DNA of 64,000 nucleotides from an uncultured Pelagibacteraceae bacterium (GCA_902589505.1 CACITE010000001.1:85531-149530), one strand, 5' to 3'; shown: positions 17,400 through 26,508, counted from the stretch's first letter. Translations and numbers: made by a program. Notes: generated by a model from the sequence alone, not told the origin.

Positions 17400-18374
17400 T
17401 TAGCTTAAACTTTTTAAATCTTCTTCAACCATATTAGCCACAAGATCATCAAAGGTTATTTTTGGTTCCCATTTTAAAAGTTTTTTTGCTTTAGAGTAGT
17501 CGGCTAATAAGGTGTCAACTTCGGCAGGCCTTATAAGGTTTTTGTCTATAATAATGTGATCTTTGTAATTTAGACCTACGTGATCAAAGGCTTTTTTTGC
17601 AAAATCTTCTACAGAATTTTGTTTTCCTGTTCCTATTACAAAATCATCAGCCTTGTCTTGTTGTAGCATTAACCACATTGCGTTCACATAATCTTTCGCG
17701 TGGCCCCAGTCTCTTCTAGATTTCATGTTTCCTAATTTTATTTTTTTTTGCAAGCCTTTTTTAATTCTTGCTACTCCATGTGAAATTTTTCTGGTTACAA
17801 ATTCAAATCCTCTTCGTGGAGATTCGTGGTTAAATAATATTCCATTAGATGCGTGTAAATTATAGGCTTCTCTGTAATTTTTTACTAAATGATAACCTGT
17901 TACTTTCGATATGCCATAGGCTGATCGTGGATGAAAAGGAGTGTTTTCATTTTGATGAGGTTGTTTGACTTTACCAAACATTTCTGATGAAGCTGCAAAA
18001 TAAAATTTTACTTTCTTATCTGCAAATTCTTTTACAGCAGATAACATGTAATGTGTTCCATTTATATTCATGCTAAAAGTTGAAAATTCATCTTCAAAAG
18101 AGTAGCCCACATAACTTTGTGCTCCTAAATGATATATTTCATCAGGTTTTATTTTTAAAACAATATTAAATATACGAGCATAACTTTCTAGAGAGCCTGA
18201 ATGTAAGGTAATATCGTTTAATATTTTTCTAATTCTCCAAAGTCTATGGGTTTCATCTTCCAAAGCTACTCTTCTCACTATTCCATGAACTTCGTAACCT
18301 TTGGATAAGAGTAATTCTGCAAGATACGATCCATCTTGGCCTGTTATACCAGTTATGAGAGCAACTTTTGACAT
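17400..18374 (-). CDS. gmd: GDP-mannose 4,6-dehydratase
   Basis: 324-residue SDR-extended enzyme making GDP-4-keto-6-deoxymannose. It has the 'ITGITGQDGSYLAELLL' cofactor loop (7-23), Ser-Ser-Glu at 129-131 and Y153-x-x-x-K157, plus family markers 'SYVGYSFEDEF' and 'NHESPRRGFEFVTRKI'. It is a little shorter than E. coli Gmd (373), as for many marine homologues. It is the entry to GDP-fucose, perosamine, colitose and D-rhamnose; the ColD-like gene at 19463 suggests a 3,6-dideoxy branch. A PMM/PGM that could feed GDP-mannose is at 46182. Confidence 0.93.
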   Translation of the reverse strand: MSKVALITGITGQDGSYLAELLLSKGYEVHGIVRRVALEDETHRLWRIRKILNDITLHSGSLESYARIFNIVLKIKPDEIYHLGAQSYVGYSFEDEFSTFSMNINGTHYMLSAVKEFADKKVKFYFAASSEMFGKVKQPHQNENTPFHPRSAYGISKVTGYHLVKNYREAYNLHASNGILFNHESPRRGFEFVTRKISHGVARIKKGLQKKIKLGNMKSRRDWGHAKDYVNAMWLMLQQDKADDFVIGTGKQNSVEDFAKKAFDHVGLNYKDHIIIDKNLIRPAEVDTLLADYSKAKKLLKWEPKITFDDLVANMVEEDLKSLS

Positions 18375-18426
18375 TATTTAATGTTCTTATAAAAAAAGGA
18401 CATATATTACAATTTGTTTTTAACTA

Positions 18427-19341
18427 TTAATTTTTATCATTAAGTAATTTACACCATTTTTCAAAATGAGGTTGGTAATAAAAATCATAAGCATTTTTAC
18501 CAATCGGTTGAACAACTGGAAAGCTAGGCTCAGCTTCTAGTATTCTAGGGACTTTTAATGCTTCTGCCATTGGATAGGCAACTGATTGATTACCGATGAA
18601 AAATTTACAACTTTTTATTACTCTAGCCATATCTAAATAATCTTTGCAATCATAAATTTCTAAATTTTTAACATCTTTTTTTAAATCTTCATACTCGTCT
18701 TTTGTTCCAATAAAAATTAAATTATTATAATTTTGAAGAAATTTATAATTAATAAATTGGTTTCTATGTCTAAATGTTCTGTGTATAACAATTTTATTTT
18801 TAATTATATCGTGTGGTTCAACATCTAAATACGGTTCAGCCAAATCAACTTGTATGCCAGCAATATGGAAGTACCACCTTGGTGAATTGAAATGTATATT
18901 AACTGGTAGTTCTCTAAAAATATCAAAATTAATGTCAATTTTTTGATTATTATATTTTTCTACTTTATGAATAAATTTCTGTTTTTTCATTAAAGGCAAA
19001 AAAAGATTTAACATTCTGTCGTCAATGAAAACATATCCCGCAGGATGTTTATAATACTCCAAGAGCATTTTTTTATTTGCTTGTATATAAAAATGACATT
19101 CATGATTCTTTGCTAGTTCTTTTATAACTGGCAAAGCATATATAAGATCGCCAAGGTGGCCAGAATGAAGAAAAGTTATTTCTTTTTTATTTTTGATTTT
19201 GTTTTCAATTTCATACAAATAAGATTTATATTTATACTCAAACTCTTCGACAGTTTTTTGAATTGCATTTAGCTGTTTTAATCTTAAATATTTTTTATTA
19301 TCAAATATTTTATAATAGTATTTTAAGATATTAAATTTCAT
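18427..19341 (-). CDS. Probable GT9-like (heptosyltransferase-fold) glycosyltransferase
   Basis: 304 residues without signal peptide. After a coiled, Glu/Lys-rich N-terminal 50 residues comes 'TFLHSGHLGDLIYALPVIKEL', the GT9-type 'xxGDxxxxxPvi' motif. The C-terminal 'CKFFIGNQSVAYPMAEALKVPRILE' corresponds to the nucleotide-sugar-binding loop of heptosyltransferase-fold enzymes. Overall similarity to classical WaaC/WaaF is weak, so the sugar is unknown. It is in the minus-strand group with gmd (52 bp gap) and divergent from the ColD-like gene. Confidence 0.6.
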   Translation of the reverse strand: MKFNILKYYYKIFDNKKYLRLKQLNAIQKTVEEFEYKYKSYLYEIENKIKNKKEITFLHSGHLGDLIYALPVIKELAKNHECHFYIQANKKMLLEYYKHPAGYVFIDDRMLNLFLPLMKKQKFIHKVEKYNNQKIDINFDIFRELPVNIHFNSPRWYFHIAGIQVDLAEPYLDVEPHDIIKNKIVIHRTFRHRNQFINYKFLQNYNNLIFIGTKDEYEDLKKDVKNLEIYDCKDYLDMARVIKSCKFFIGNQSVAYPMAEALKVPRILEAEPSFPVVQPIGKNAYDFYYQPHFEKWCKLLNDKN

Positions 19342-19462
19342 TCATACATACCTAGCATAGAAATTAATTTTTTTCAGCTTTTACCTTGAAAGTTAAATAT
19401 AAATTAAATTAATTTAGCTTATCAATTTTGAATTATTAATATATAAATCAAATAAGTTTAAA

Positions 19463-20719
19463 ATGAGTTTATCATCTGAATTAAATAAGGCTTTAAAAAT
19501 TAAAGAAACAAAGAGATCAAAGCATCTTTTTCCTCTAAAAGATTCTACTTTTAGAAGCAAAGATTTGATTCAAGGCATCAAAGTAATTTTAAGCAAAGAC
19601 GTAACCATGTCAAAAATAACAAAAAAATTTGAAAAAACTTTTACCAAAAAAATAAAAAGTAAATATTCATTGATGGTAAACTCAGGCTCTTCTGCAAATC
19701 TTTTAGCAATTCAATGTCTAACTAATCCGTACAGAAAAAATAGATTAAAAAAGGGAGATAAAGTTTTAATTCCTTCGATATGTTGGTCAACATCTTTATG
19801 GCCAATAATTCAAAGTGGATTAAAACCAGTTTTTGTAGATGTTGATAAAAAAAATTTAAATATAAATTTAGATGACTTAAAAAAGAAAATTTCAAAAAAA
19901 ACAAAAGCTTTAATGCTCGTTCATGTATTAGGTGTTTCAACAGACATGGAAAAATTAACAAAAATATTAAGCAAAAATAAAATTTTTCTTATTGAAGACA
20001 CATGTGAAAGTATTGGAGCTAAATTTAAAAATAAATTTTTAGGAACTTATGGAGATTTTTCTACTTTCTCTTTTTACTTTTCGCATCAAATATCATCTGT
20101 TGAGGGTGGCATGATATGCTGCAAAAATAGAGAAGATGAAAACATAATTAAATCTTTAAGATCCCACGGATGGGCCAAAGGTTTATCCAATCAAAAAAAA
20201 ATCGAAAATAAATTCAAAAAAATAAACAAAAAATTTTTATTTATAAACTCTGGATTTAATTTCAGACCGACAGATATTCAAGCTGCAATTGGTTTAAGCC
20301 AATTTAATTCATTAGACTATTTTATTAAAATAAAAAAAATAAATAGAAAAAAAATAATTAATAGACTGGTATTAGATCAGAGGTGGAATAATCAAGTAAA
20401 TTTTATTGAAAATGATAGCAAAGTCAAACCTTCTTGGTTTGGCTTAACTATGCTGCTGAACAAAAAATATAAAAACAAGAAAAATAAAATATTTGATAAA
20501 ATGGATAAATTGGGTTTAGAAAATAGACCCATTATAAGCGGCAATTTTCTGAAGCAACCTGCTGTAAAAAAATATAATCTCCTTCAGAGAAGCAAAGATT
20601 TTCCTAATGCAAATTATATCCATGAACATGGTTTATTTGTTGGGTTAAAAAATCAAGTATTAAAAAAGACGGAAGTTGATAAATTTGCAAATATTTTTTT
20701 CAATTCTTTCAATATTTAA
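19463..20719 (+). CDS. DegT/DnrJ-family sugar enzyme with catalytic His: ColD-like 3-dehydratase
   Basis: 418 residues with the sugar aminotransferase fold ('NSGSSANLLA' 73-82, 'IEDTCESIGAKF' with PLP-binding Asp179, 'FRPTDIQAAIGL'). The residue that is normally the PLP Lys ('SFxxxKxI') is His208 in 'TFSFYFSHQISSVEGG'. That Lys-to-His change defines PMP-dependent 3-dehydratases (ColD, and E1/RfbH). The E1 Cys cluster motif is absent, favouring a ColD type acting on GDP-4-keto-6-deoxymannose, the product of nearby Gmd. Product would be a 3,6-dideoxyhexose precursor. About 30 residues longer than ColD, with a Lys-rich linker. Confidence 0.72.
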   Translation: MSLSSELNKALKIKETKRSKHLFPLKDSTFRSKDLIQGIKVILSKDVTMSKITKKFEKTFTKKIKSKYSLMVNSGSSANLLAIQCLTNPYRKNRLKKGDKVLIPSICWSTSLWPIIQSGLKPVFVDVDKKNLNINLDDLKKKISKKTKALMLVHVLGVSTDMEKLTKILSKNKIFLIEDTCESIGAKFKNKFLGTYGDFSTFSFYFSHQISSVEGGMICCKNREDENIIKSLRSHGWAKGLSNQKKIENKFKKINKKFLFINSGFNFRPTDIQAAIGLSQFNSLDYFIKIKKINRKKIINRLVLDQRWNNQVNFIENDSKVKPSWFGLTMLLNKKYKNKKNKIFDKMDKLGLENRPIISGNFLKQPAVKKYNLLQRSKDFPNANYIHEHGLFVGLKNQVLKKTEVDKFANIFFNSFNI

Positions 20720-20741
20720 TTATCTTAAAAATTTATTTTTT

Positions 20742-21335
20742 TTATTTAAAAATAATCTTTTCCACTGCGTTGCAATATTTAGAAAATCTATTTCTTTGAA
20801 AAGGAAAATCTGCTGTAAGTTTATCTAAATTTTTTTTGATAGAAGTTTTTATTTCTACAACTGAGATATGATCTCTCTCACTAATATTATTAGAGAATAG
20901 TTTGTAATTGATATTATTATCTATAGATACTCGCACATCGTCTATTATAAAGTATTCTCTTTCATAGGTAACATAAAGACACGGTTTGCATAAACCATAC
21001 TGTGAGTCTAAAATTCCTTTTGTATTAAAATAATCAAATTTGTTTTTATTAATTATTTTTCGAGTTTTAAATCGTCCTTCAACACTTGAAATCTTAACCT
21101 CCAGGTAAATTTTAGTATCTTTCGTGTTAGGGTAATTTCTGATACGAATTTTTTTTCTTGGAGTTAACCCCTCAATAGAGTCGTTATACATTTCATAATT
21201 TTGATTATCAAAATAAAGGCTTTGAATTTTTCTTGGTTGATAAATTGGTTTTATTGTTTTATTTGCAAGAAAGCTTTTAAAATCAATTATTTTATTACTA
21301 TCTATTGATAGTTTTTCTTCTATTCTATAGCTCAT
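20742..21335 (-). CDS. VTC-domain protein (CYTH/triphosphate-tunnel polyphosphate polymerase-like)
   Basis: 197 residues spanning one VTC domain: 'YRIEEKLSI' (3-10), 'SLYFDNQNYEMY' (39-50), the basic strand 'RKKIRIRNY' (60-68), 'LEVKIS' (78-83), 'RFKTRK' (88-93), 'YERE' (124-127), 'RVSID' (135-139), 'VVEIK' (159-163) and 'RFSKYCNAVE' (183-192). Alternating Lys/Arg/Glu strands lining a tunnel are the family's polyphosphate/triphosphate site. No membrane segment. It overlaps the CotH-like gene by 11 bp and is last of the DUF4956-CotH-VTC operon. Confidence 0.82.
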   Translation of the reverse strand: MSYRIEEKLSIDSNKIIDFKSFLANKTIKPIYQPRKIQSLYFDNQNYEMYNDSIEGLTPRKKIRIRNYPNTKDTKIYLEVKISSVEGRFKTRKIINKNKFDYFNTKGILDSQYGLCKPCLYVTYEREYFIIDDVRVSIDNNINYKLFSNNISERDHISVVEIKTSIKKNLDKLTADFPFQRNRFSKYCNAVEKIIFK

Positions 21336-23688
21336 TTTCTATAACTATTTTAGATACAGTGTCGGAAATTTTTTTATTTTTATAATTTTTACAATCTATA
21401 TTTTTTATTTCTAAAAACCCACCATAAAATTCTTGTTTTTTCTTGTAGGCTGAAACACATGTTTTTAAATTTTTTAAATAAGCATTATTTATTTTTGTTA
21501 CCGAGCTATCTTTTGAAGCAATACCAAAATTTGAGTTTTCAGCAAAAATCTCGTTTAATACTAAAAATGATTTTTCACCTACAGATAAAGCCTTATCACC
21601 ACAGTTAATTAAATTTAATTTATTAAGTTTATAGTTACCCGAAGAAAAGTCGACACAGTCATTTCCTGAAGAAGAAATATTTATTTTTTCGATTTGTACA
21701 TCAGAAAAATCGATATCCAACCCGTCACTTAGTGAATTTTTAATATTAATTTCAGCTAAAGATCCCTCAACGTTTATAAGATTAATTGTATCTTCGCAGC
21801 TTGATTCGGTAGCTTTAATAGAGATATTTTTTACTTTTAAGTTTATTAATGATAAGCACCCAGTAAGACCATTGATATCAATCGGATAGTTATTTGGAAA
21901 AACTTGTTCACTTGAATCATTTTCATTTTTAGCTATTTCGTGACCAAAAAAATTGATAGTCAGATTTTCAAGTGTGCCATTTATAATATATACCCTTGAA
22001 CCTGATTTTTTCTGATAAATATTTAATAAATTTTCATCATTATTGTCGATCTCAATTCCATCATCATAATATATTGTACTTTTTTTAAAATTTAATTTGT
22101 TATGATTTTCATGTTCAATTATATTTTTAAAATCTAGATTATCACCTAGGTATTGATATACTTTTTTATCTAAAATAAACTCTCCTTCTAAGAGCTCCAA
22201 AAGATTTTCTTTAGAAAAAGAATAATCTTCGCATTTTTCAAGGTAAATTTTGCATCTTTGGAGTTTTCCGTTTCTTTGATTATGTTTAACTAAAAAAACA
22301 GTGGGATCAATTTGATTCAAGGTATCATTAAATGTATTCAATATATTATTTATTGGCTCAAAGTTGTTATGTTTCACTATATCTTTATCTAAATTTAAAT
22401 AATTTTCTTTAATAATATTAAGGTTAAATAAAATTTTATTAATTTTTGAATTTAGATCATCTCTGGATAAATTAATTCCAGATAACAAAATATTATTATG
22501 GATTTTGTTTAAATTTAAGTTGACAAGTTTTTTTTCAAGCAAATCAAAAGATTGATAAAAGTACTTAGAAATTGGCATTCGTTGAGTGGAAGTTGTGGTT
22601 GTTGGAGACTGTCTATCAATCTCTATGTTTGAGTCATAATTAATAGGCTCAAAATATTTTTCTATAGAATTCCAATAAAATTTTCTATTACTGACACTAA
22701 GAGCATGCTGGCTATTTGTTGCCTGCATTAGCAGATTGTAAACATCTAATTTTAATATATTTTCTGGATTGAAGAATCCTAATAAAGAATTATCTAAGTC
22801 ATAATCAAAGAAATTAAAATTGTTTTTTTGATCTTGAAATTTATTTGAATAATATAAGTATATTAAATTTAAATTACTTAAAGCCTTATAAGACATCGTT
22901 TTATGATTTTCACTTTTGAAAATTATTGTAGAATTTGATTGTTTCGTTAACATTGTTTTAATACTTTTACTTCTCAATTCTGGAGTTCCTATACTAGCAT
23001 TGCTTATTTGATTATCAGGTATGTTATCTACAAGTCTAAAAAAAAATCGTTGATCCCCTTCTAATATAGGTCCTTCTCTTCTATTATTGTATTCCAGCAA
23101 TTCCTTTGCTGCTTTTTCTTGCATCATCATTATAGTTTCACTTTGGTTTATTCGTGCATTCACATTAAAGGTTCTTGGTGATATATAATTTAAACTTCTC
23201 AATATTTCTGACTGTAAAATTTCATCTACAACTACCCCCCTTGTGCCTGGCAGATATAATTTAAATTTTGTTATACCCTTTATATGACCCTCATCTAAGT
23301 GGACATCTAAACTTTGTATAAGAGAGTTGCCTTGCAATTTAATATGATCTTTAGCATCTCCGCTATGTCTAACTTGTCCTTTAAAAGAACATTGAATATT
23401 ATTTTCATAAGTTACTAATATGTTTGCATCAAATCTTCTTTTATATTTTTCTGGTGTAAATCTGAAATTATTAGTTAAGATTCTGATACTGTTTACAGTC
23501 CATCTTCTATAATTGTTCATATCAATCTCAATTTTCTTAATTTTAAGTTTGTAAATTTCCTCAATATATTTTTGGTCGCTTTTACTATCGCAAAGATGAT
23601 TGCTATGTTCAGATGATATATTTTCTTTAGAAAAAGAACTATTATTTATAATTAAAAAAATTATTAAGAAAAATAAATTTTTTCTCAT
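21325..23688 (-). CDS. Secreted CotH kinase-like protein with C-terminal beta-helix
   Basis: 787 residues. Signal peptide at 1-20 (FFLIIFLIINNSSFS). The middle resembles CotH atypical protein kinases: 'FKLYLPGTRG' (142-151) and 'RKFYWNSIEKYFEPINYDSN' (335-354), which corresponds to the CotH 'F-pIxxDxD' metal site though the final acidic residues differ. From about 565 to 765 short repeats (DTINL, DGLDIDF, DCVDF) suggest a right-handed parallel beta-helix. It would act in the periplasm or outer surface. Middle gene of a three-gene operon with a DUF4956 membrane protein and a VTC protein. Kinase activity is unproven. Confidence 0.68.
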   Translation of the reverse strand: MRKNLFFLIIFLIINNSSFSKENISSEHSNHLCDSKSDQKYIEEIYKLKIKKIEIDMNNYRRWTVNSIRILTNNFRFTPEKYKRRFDANILVTYENNIQCSFKGQVRHSGDAKDHIKLQGNSLIQSLDVHLDEGHIKGITKFKLYLPGTRGVVVDEILQSEILRSLNYISPRTFNVNARINQSETIMMMQEKAAKELLEYNNRREGPILEGDQRFFFRLVDNIPDNQISNASIGTPELRSKSIKTMLTKQSNSTIIFKSENHKTMSYKALSNLNLIYLYYSNKFQDQKNNFNFFDYDLDNSLLGFFNPENILKLDVYNLLMQATNSQHALSVSNRKFYWNSIEKYFEPINYDSNIEIDRQSPTTTTSTQRMPISKYFYQSFDLLEKKLVNLNLNKIHNNILLSGINLSRDDLNSKINKILFNLNIIKENYLNLDKDIVKHNNFEPINNILNTFNDTLNQIDPTVFLVKHNQRNGKLQRCKIYLEKCEDYSFSKENLLELLEGEFILDKKVYQYLGDNLDFKNIIEHENHNKLNFKKSTIYYDDGIEIDNNDENLLNIYQKKSGSRVYIINGTLENLTINFFGHEIAKNENDSSEQVFPNNYPIDINGLTGCLSLINLKVKNISIKATESSCEDTINLINVEGSLAEINIKNSLSDGLDIDFSDVQIEKINISSSGNDCVDFSSGNYKLNKLNLINCGDKALSVGEKSFLVLNEIFAENSNFGIASKDSSVTKINNAYLKNLKTCVSAYKKKQEFYGGFLEIKNIDCKNYKNKKISDTVSKIVIENEL

Positions 23689-23694
23689 TAAAAA

Positions 23695-24312
23695 CTAAAC
23701 TAAATTAATATTTATCTTATTAACATTTTTCATTCCTTCGATTTTCTTCTTGAAAGAGTTAAGTTGATTTTTGTTATCAAATGTTAATCTGTAGATAAAT
23801 TCACCTTGAGCTGTATCGCTATAAAGACTTATTAAGTTATTATCATTCTCTATTACATCGATTTTTTCTTTAGCAAAAACTTCTATGGAGTTAACTGAGG
23901 TACCTTCGTTAAAGGAGACGTTATAAAAAGATTTACCAAATTTTTGATAAATTTTTTGGACTATCTTTACTGCTACTATAATTATAATAGTACATAAAAT
24001 AAGTTGTATCGCCCATTTTGTTCGAACACTTGTTGCAATTCCGATTGTTATTAAATCGAAATACATAATTAATTCTAATGCGCTTTTAACAGGGTGTCTA
24101 AATCTAACAATTGATAATGCTCCGATCATACCTAGAGATAAAGCAATGTTACCCGCAATTGTTTTTGTTATTACATAAGTTATTACTGGTAGTATCATGA
24201 AGGCGACAGTTTGGGCGTGTGATTTAGCCCAGGCCTGACCAGTAATAGTCAAAGCAAACCTAAGCAATAATCCACCAAATATTAGAATTCCTAATGAAGT
24301 AAGTTCATCCAT
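23695..24312 (-). CDS. DUF4956 membrane protein
   Basis: 205 residues. The N-terminal 120 residues hold about four to five membrane helices with the family signature 'GALSIVRFRHPVK' (64-76). The C-terminal 85 residues are a soluble alpha/beta domain ('SVNSIEVFAKEK', 'YRLTFDN'). DUF4956 proteins are commonly found next to VTC-domain and CotH-like proteins, as here. First gene of the operon, 6 bp before the CotH-like gene and 153 bp from the divergent tRNA. A role in membrane transport or anchoring of a phosphorylated product is a guess. Confidence 0.82.
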   Translation of the reverse strand: MDELTSLGILIFGGLLLRFALTITGQAWAKSHAQTVAFMILPVITYVITKTIAGNIALSLGMIGALSIVRFRHPVKSALELIMYFDLITIGIATSVRTKWAIQLILCTIIIIVAVKIVQKIYQKFGKSFYNVSFNEGTSVNSIEVFAKEKIDVIENDNNLISLYSDTAQGEFIYRLTFDNKNQLNSFKKKIEGMKNVNKININLV

Positions 24313-24422
24313 AATAATATTTCTATAATCTTTTTAATCCAATTTCAAAGAAATTTGACTCATTTCTTAATTTCATAACCTAATTCAAATTGATTTGAGC
24401 AAACTCTAGGTTATACTGAGCA

Positions 24423-24450
24423 TTGAACTAAAAATAAAATATATTATAAA
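24423..24450 (+). promoter_or_regulatory. Candidate sigma70-type promoter for the CAU tRNA
   Basis: TTGAAC at 24423-24428 and TATAAA at 24445-24450 are separated by 16 bp, and the mature tRNA begins 15 bp further on. A second match (TTGATT at 24390, TATACT at 24412, 16-bp spacer) lies just upstream. In sequence this AT-rich such boxes occur by chance, so the assignment rests on position. Confidence 0.35.
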
Positions 24451-24465
24451 TCAACAAAGACTGAT

Positions 24466-24542
24466 GGCGGGATAGCTCAGTTGGTTAGAGCGTTGGACTC
24501 ATAAGCCAAAGGTCGCTGGTTCGACTCCAGCTCCCGCTACCA
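24466..24542 (+). tRNA. tRNA with CAU anticodon (elongator Met or lysidine-type Ile2)
   Basis: A 77-nt cloverleaf including encoded CCA. The acceptor stem GGCGGGA pairs with TCCCGCT (first pair G-U), D arm GCTCAGTTGGTTAGAGC, anticodon loop CTCATAA, T arm GCTGG/CCAGC around TTCGACT. The anticodon stem lacks the three G-C pairs of initiator tRNA and has an A-G mismatch next to the loop. The GGTCGCTGG variable/T-arm section resembles bacterial tRNA-Ile2, whose C34 is changed to lysidine; elongator tRNA-Met remains possible. It lies within the polysaccharide gene region. Confidence 0.93.
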
Positions 24543-24553
24543 TTTGTGCAACA

Positions 24554-25678
24554 GTGATTAAAAAATTTTTACAAAAAATATTTAAAATAGCTTCCTACGG
24601 AATTTTTTCTTTATTTTACGGTAAAATTCAAAAAACTATAGATGCGGATTCAGATAATAGAATAAAAGTTAAAATTGTTAATATCGATAAAGATTTTGCT
24701 TATAAAATTTATAATATTATTGATGGAAGATTATATACTGACCGTATACAGGACACAGCAGTATTGCTTGACAATAAAGTTGTAAAAGGGCCTTCCTTTC
24801 AACTAAGACGTAAACACAACTTAAAAATATATAATTCTAGAACGGAAGAAAATATCGTTTTTTCAAAAGGAACTCCAAGAGTATTAAAAAATTTAAATGG
24901 CACAGTATTATCTTTGTTAACAGGAGGAGGTGGAAATAACAATTATTGGCACTGGCTGTTTGATGTTTTGCCGCGAATAGGTTTGTTTAATAAAACAGGA
25001 AACCTAGATTCAGTAGATTATTTTTTACTTCCAGATCACGTAAAAAAATTCCAATTCGAGACTTTAGATCTTTTGGATATTCCTAATCATAAAAGATTAT
25101 CTAGTGAAAAATTTAGACATATAAAAGCAAAAAAATTAATAATTACAGATCATCCTGTCGTTACTAGCGGTGACGCAACAAAAGATATTATGAATATTCC
25201 AAAATGGATTTCTGATTGGTTAAAAGATAATTTTATTAAGAGCAAAATATCATCAAATAATAATATTAAAAAAATTTATATAGACAGAAGTCTTAAAAAC
25301 TCAGAAAAGTCAGTACAAAGATTTATAGAAAATGAAGATGAAGTAAAAAATTATTTATTAAAAAAAAATTTTACTGCAATAAAACTTCACGAAATAAAAT
25401 TTATTGATCAAGTTAATTTATTCAATAATGCTGAATTTATTGTAGGATTACACGGCGGAGGTTTTGCTAATCTAGCATTTTGTAAACCTGGAACAAGAGT
25501 TGTAGAATTGAAGAGCTTGGATGCAGGAACCCCAATTGAAAATTTAGCAATAAAAAATAAATTGATATACAATTCCATAGCTGTTGAAGCTCGACAGGAA
25601 AAAAAAATTGATTATCCAAACCAACAAGGTAGTATTAAAATACCAATAACAAATTTAATCAAACTATTAGAGATTTAA
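24554..25678 (+). CDS. GT61 (DUF563)-family glycosyltransferase
   Basis: 374 residues with the GT61 hallmarks 'GGGGNNNYWHWLFDVLPRIGLF' region, 'KKIYIDRSLKNSEKS' and the C-terminal 'EFIVGLHGGGFANLAFCKPGTRVVEL'. No signal peptide; probably membrane-associated through its basic N-terminus. It likely adds a sugar to a surface polysaccharide or lipid carrier. The start appears to be GTG at 24554, only 11 bp after the mature 3' end of the tRNA, with no clear Shine-Dalgarno. It is followed 5 bp later by the DUF4422 gene. Confidence 0.8.
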   Translation: MIKKFLQKIFKIASYGIFSLFYGKIQKTIDADSDNRIKVKIVNIDKDFAYKIYNIIDGRLYTDRIQDTAVLLDNKVVKGPSFQLRRKHNLKIYNSRTEENIVFSKGTPRVLKNLNGTVLSLLTGGGGNNNYWHWLFDVLPRIGLFNKTGNLDSVDYFLLPDHVKKFQFETLDLLDIPNHKRLSSEKFRHIKAKKLIITDHPVVTSGDATKDIMNIPKWISDWLKDNFIKSKISSNNNIKKIYIDRSLKNSEKSVQRFIENEDEVKNYLLKKNFTAIKLHEIKFIDQVNLFNNAEFIVGLHGGGFANLAFCKPGTRVVELKSLDAGTPIENLAIKNKLIYNSIAVEARQEKKIDYPNQQGSIKIPITNLIKLLEI

Positions 25679-25683
25679 AAATA

Positions 25684-26508
25684 ATGAAAAATTTAAATAT
25701 GTTTTGTATTAGTTTGGAACCCAAACATTACAAGTTAATTAGATCATTAGAATATGCGGCGGTCGGTTTAGGTGAAAAAAAATTTGATAATAGTTGGTTT
25801 GCCGACAAAACAGGTAATAATATTTCACATAAAAATAAAAATTATGGTGAATATACATTTCACTATTGGATTTGGAAAAATTACTTAGACAAACTTGATG
25901 ATAATAAGTGGATTGGATTTTGTCAGTATAGAAAGTTTTGGAGCTTAAAAAACTACGATAAAAATGATATTAATATTAATAATTTAAACAATTTAGTTTT
26001 AAAAGAAATACCATCAGAATTTGAAAAATACGACTCAATACTTGGGAAACCTATGTACGTAAATCAATGGAGAACTATGAAATTTTTAAAAACCGCAAAA
26101 AAAATTTTTTTAAAAAATCCTTTTTTGCTTTTTAACAAAGAAAAAAGAAATCTCAATTTTCATTTTGACTGGATGCATGGTTTTAATAATTTAAGTAATG
26201 CTATTGATTTACTTGACGAAGAAAACAGAAATGATTTTAGCCAGTTTGTTAACAAGGAAGTTTCATTTAATCCCCACAATATGATAATATGTAAATCAAA
26301 ATTTAAATTAAAAAAATATTACGAAGTTTTATTTCCTTGGTTAGAAAAATGTGAGAAATTGTTTGGTTTTGACAATCTCAAAGGGTACGGAAAGATAAGA
26401 ATTTACGGCTTTTTAGCCGAAAGATTTATGTCCTATTGGTTTAAAAAAAATACAAAATACACAACTTTGCCAATAATTTTTTACGACATAAGAAAAGATA
26501 TAAATTAA
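25684..26508 (+). CDS. DUF4422-type capsular/exopolysaccharide glycosyltransferase-like protein
   Basis: 274 residues. The pattern 'YGEYTFHYWIWKNYL ... WIGFCQYRKFW' is the DUF4422 core (normally 'Y.E...Ywi.Kn...yiGl.HYRRyf'), and 'DWMHGF', 'SFNPHNMIICKSKF' and 'LAERFMSYWF' correspond to later conserved blocks. Members occur in polysaccharide loci and are thought to be glycosyltransferases. It lies 5 bp after the GT61 gene and ends flush against the convergent rmlB stop (26508/26509), leaving no room for a terminator. Confidence 0.75.
   Translation: MKNLNMFCISLEPKHYKLIRSLEYAAVGLGEKKFDNSWFADKTGNNISHKNKNYGEYTFHYWIWKNYLDKLDDNKWIGFCQYRKFWSLKNYDKNDININNLNNLVLKEIPSEFEKYDSILGKPMYVNQWRTMKFLKTAKKIFLKNPFLLFNKEKRNLNFHFDWMHGFNNLSNAIDLLDEENRNDFSQFVNKEVSFNPHNMIICKSKFKLKKYYEVLFPWLEKCEKLFGFDNLKGYGKIRIYGFLAERFMSYWFKKNTKYTTLPIIFYDIRKDIN

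Noticed and set aside
24466..24542. Initiator tRNA-fMet
   Set aside because: CAU anticodon, but the three consecutive G-C pairs of the anticodon stem and the C1-A72 mismatch are missing.
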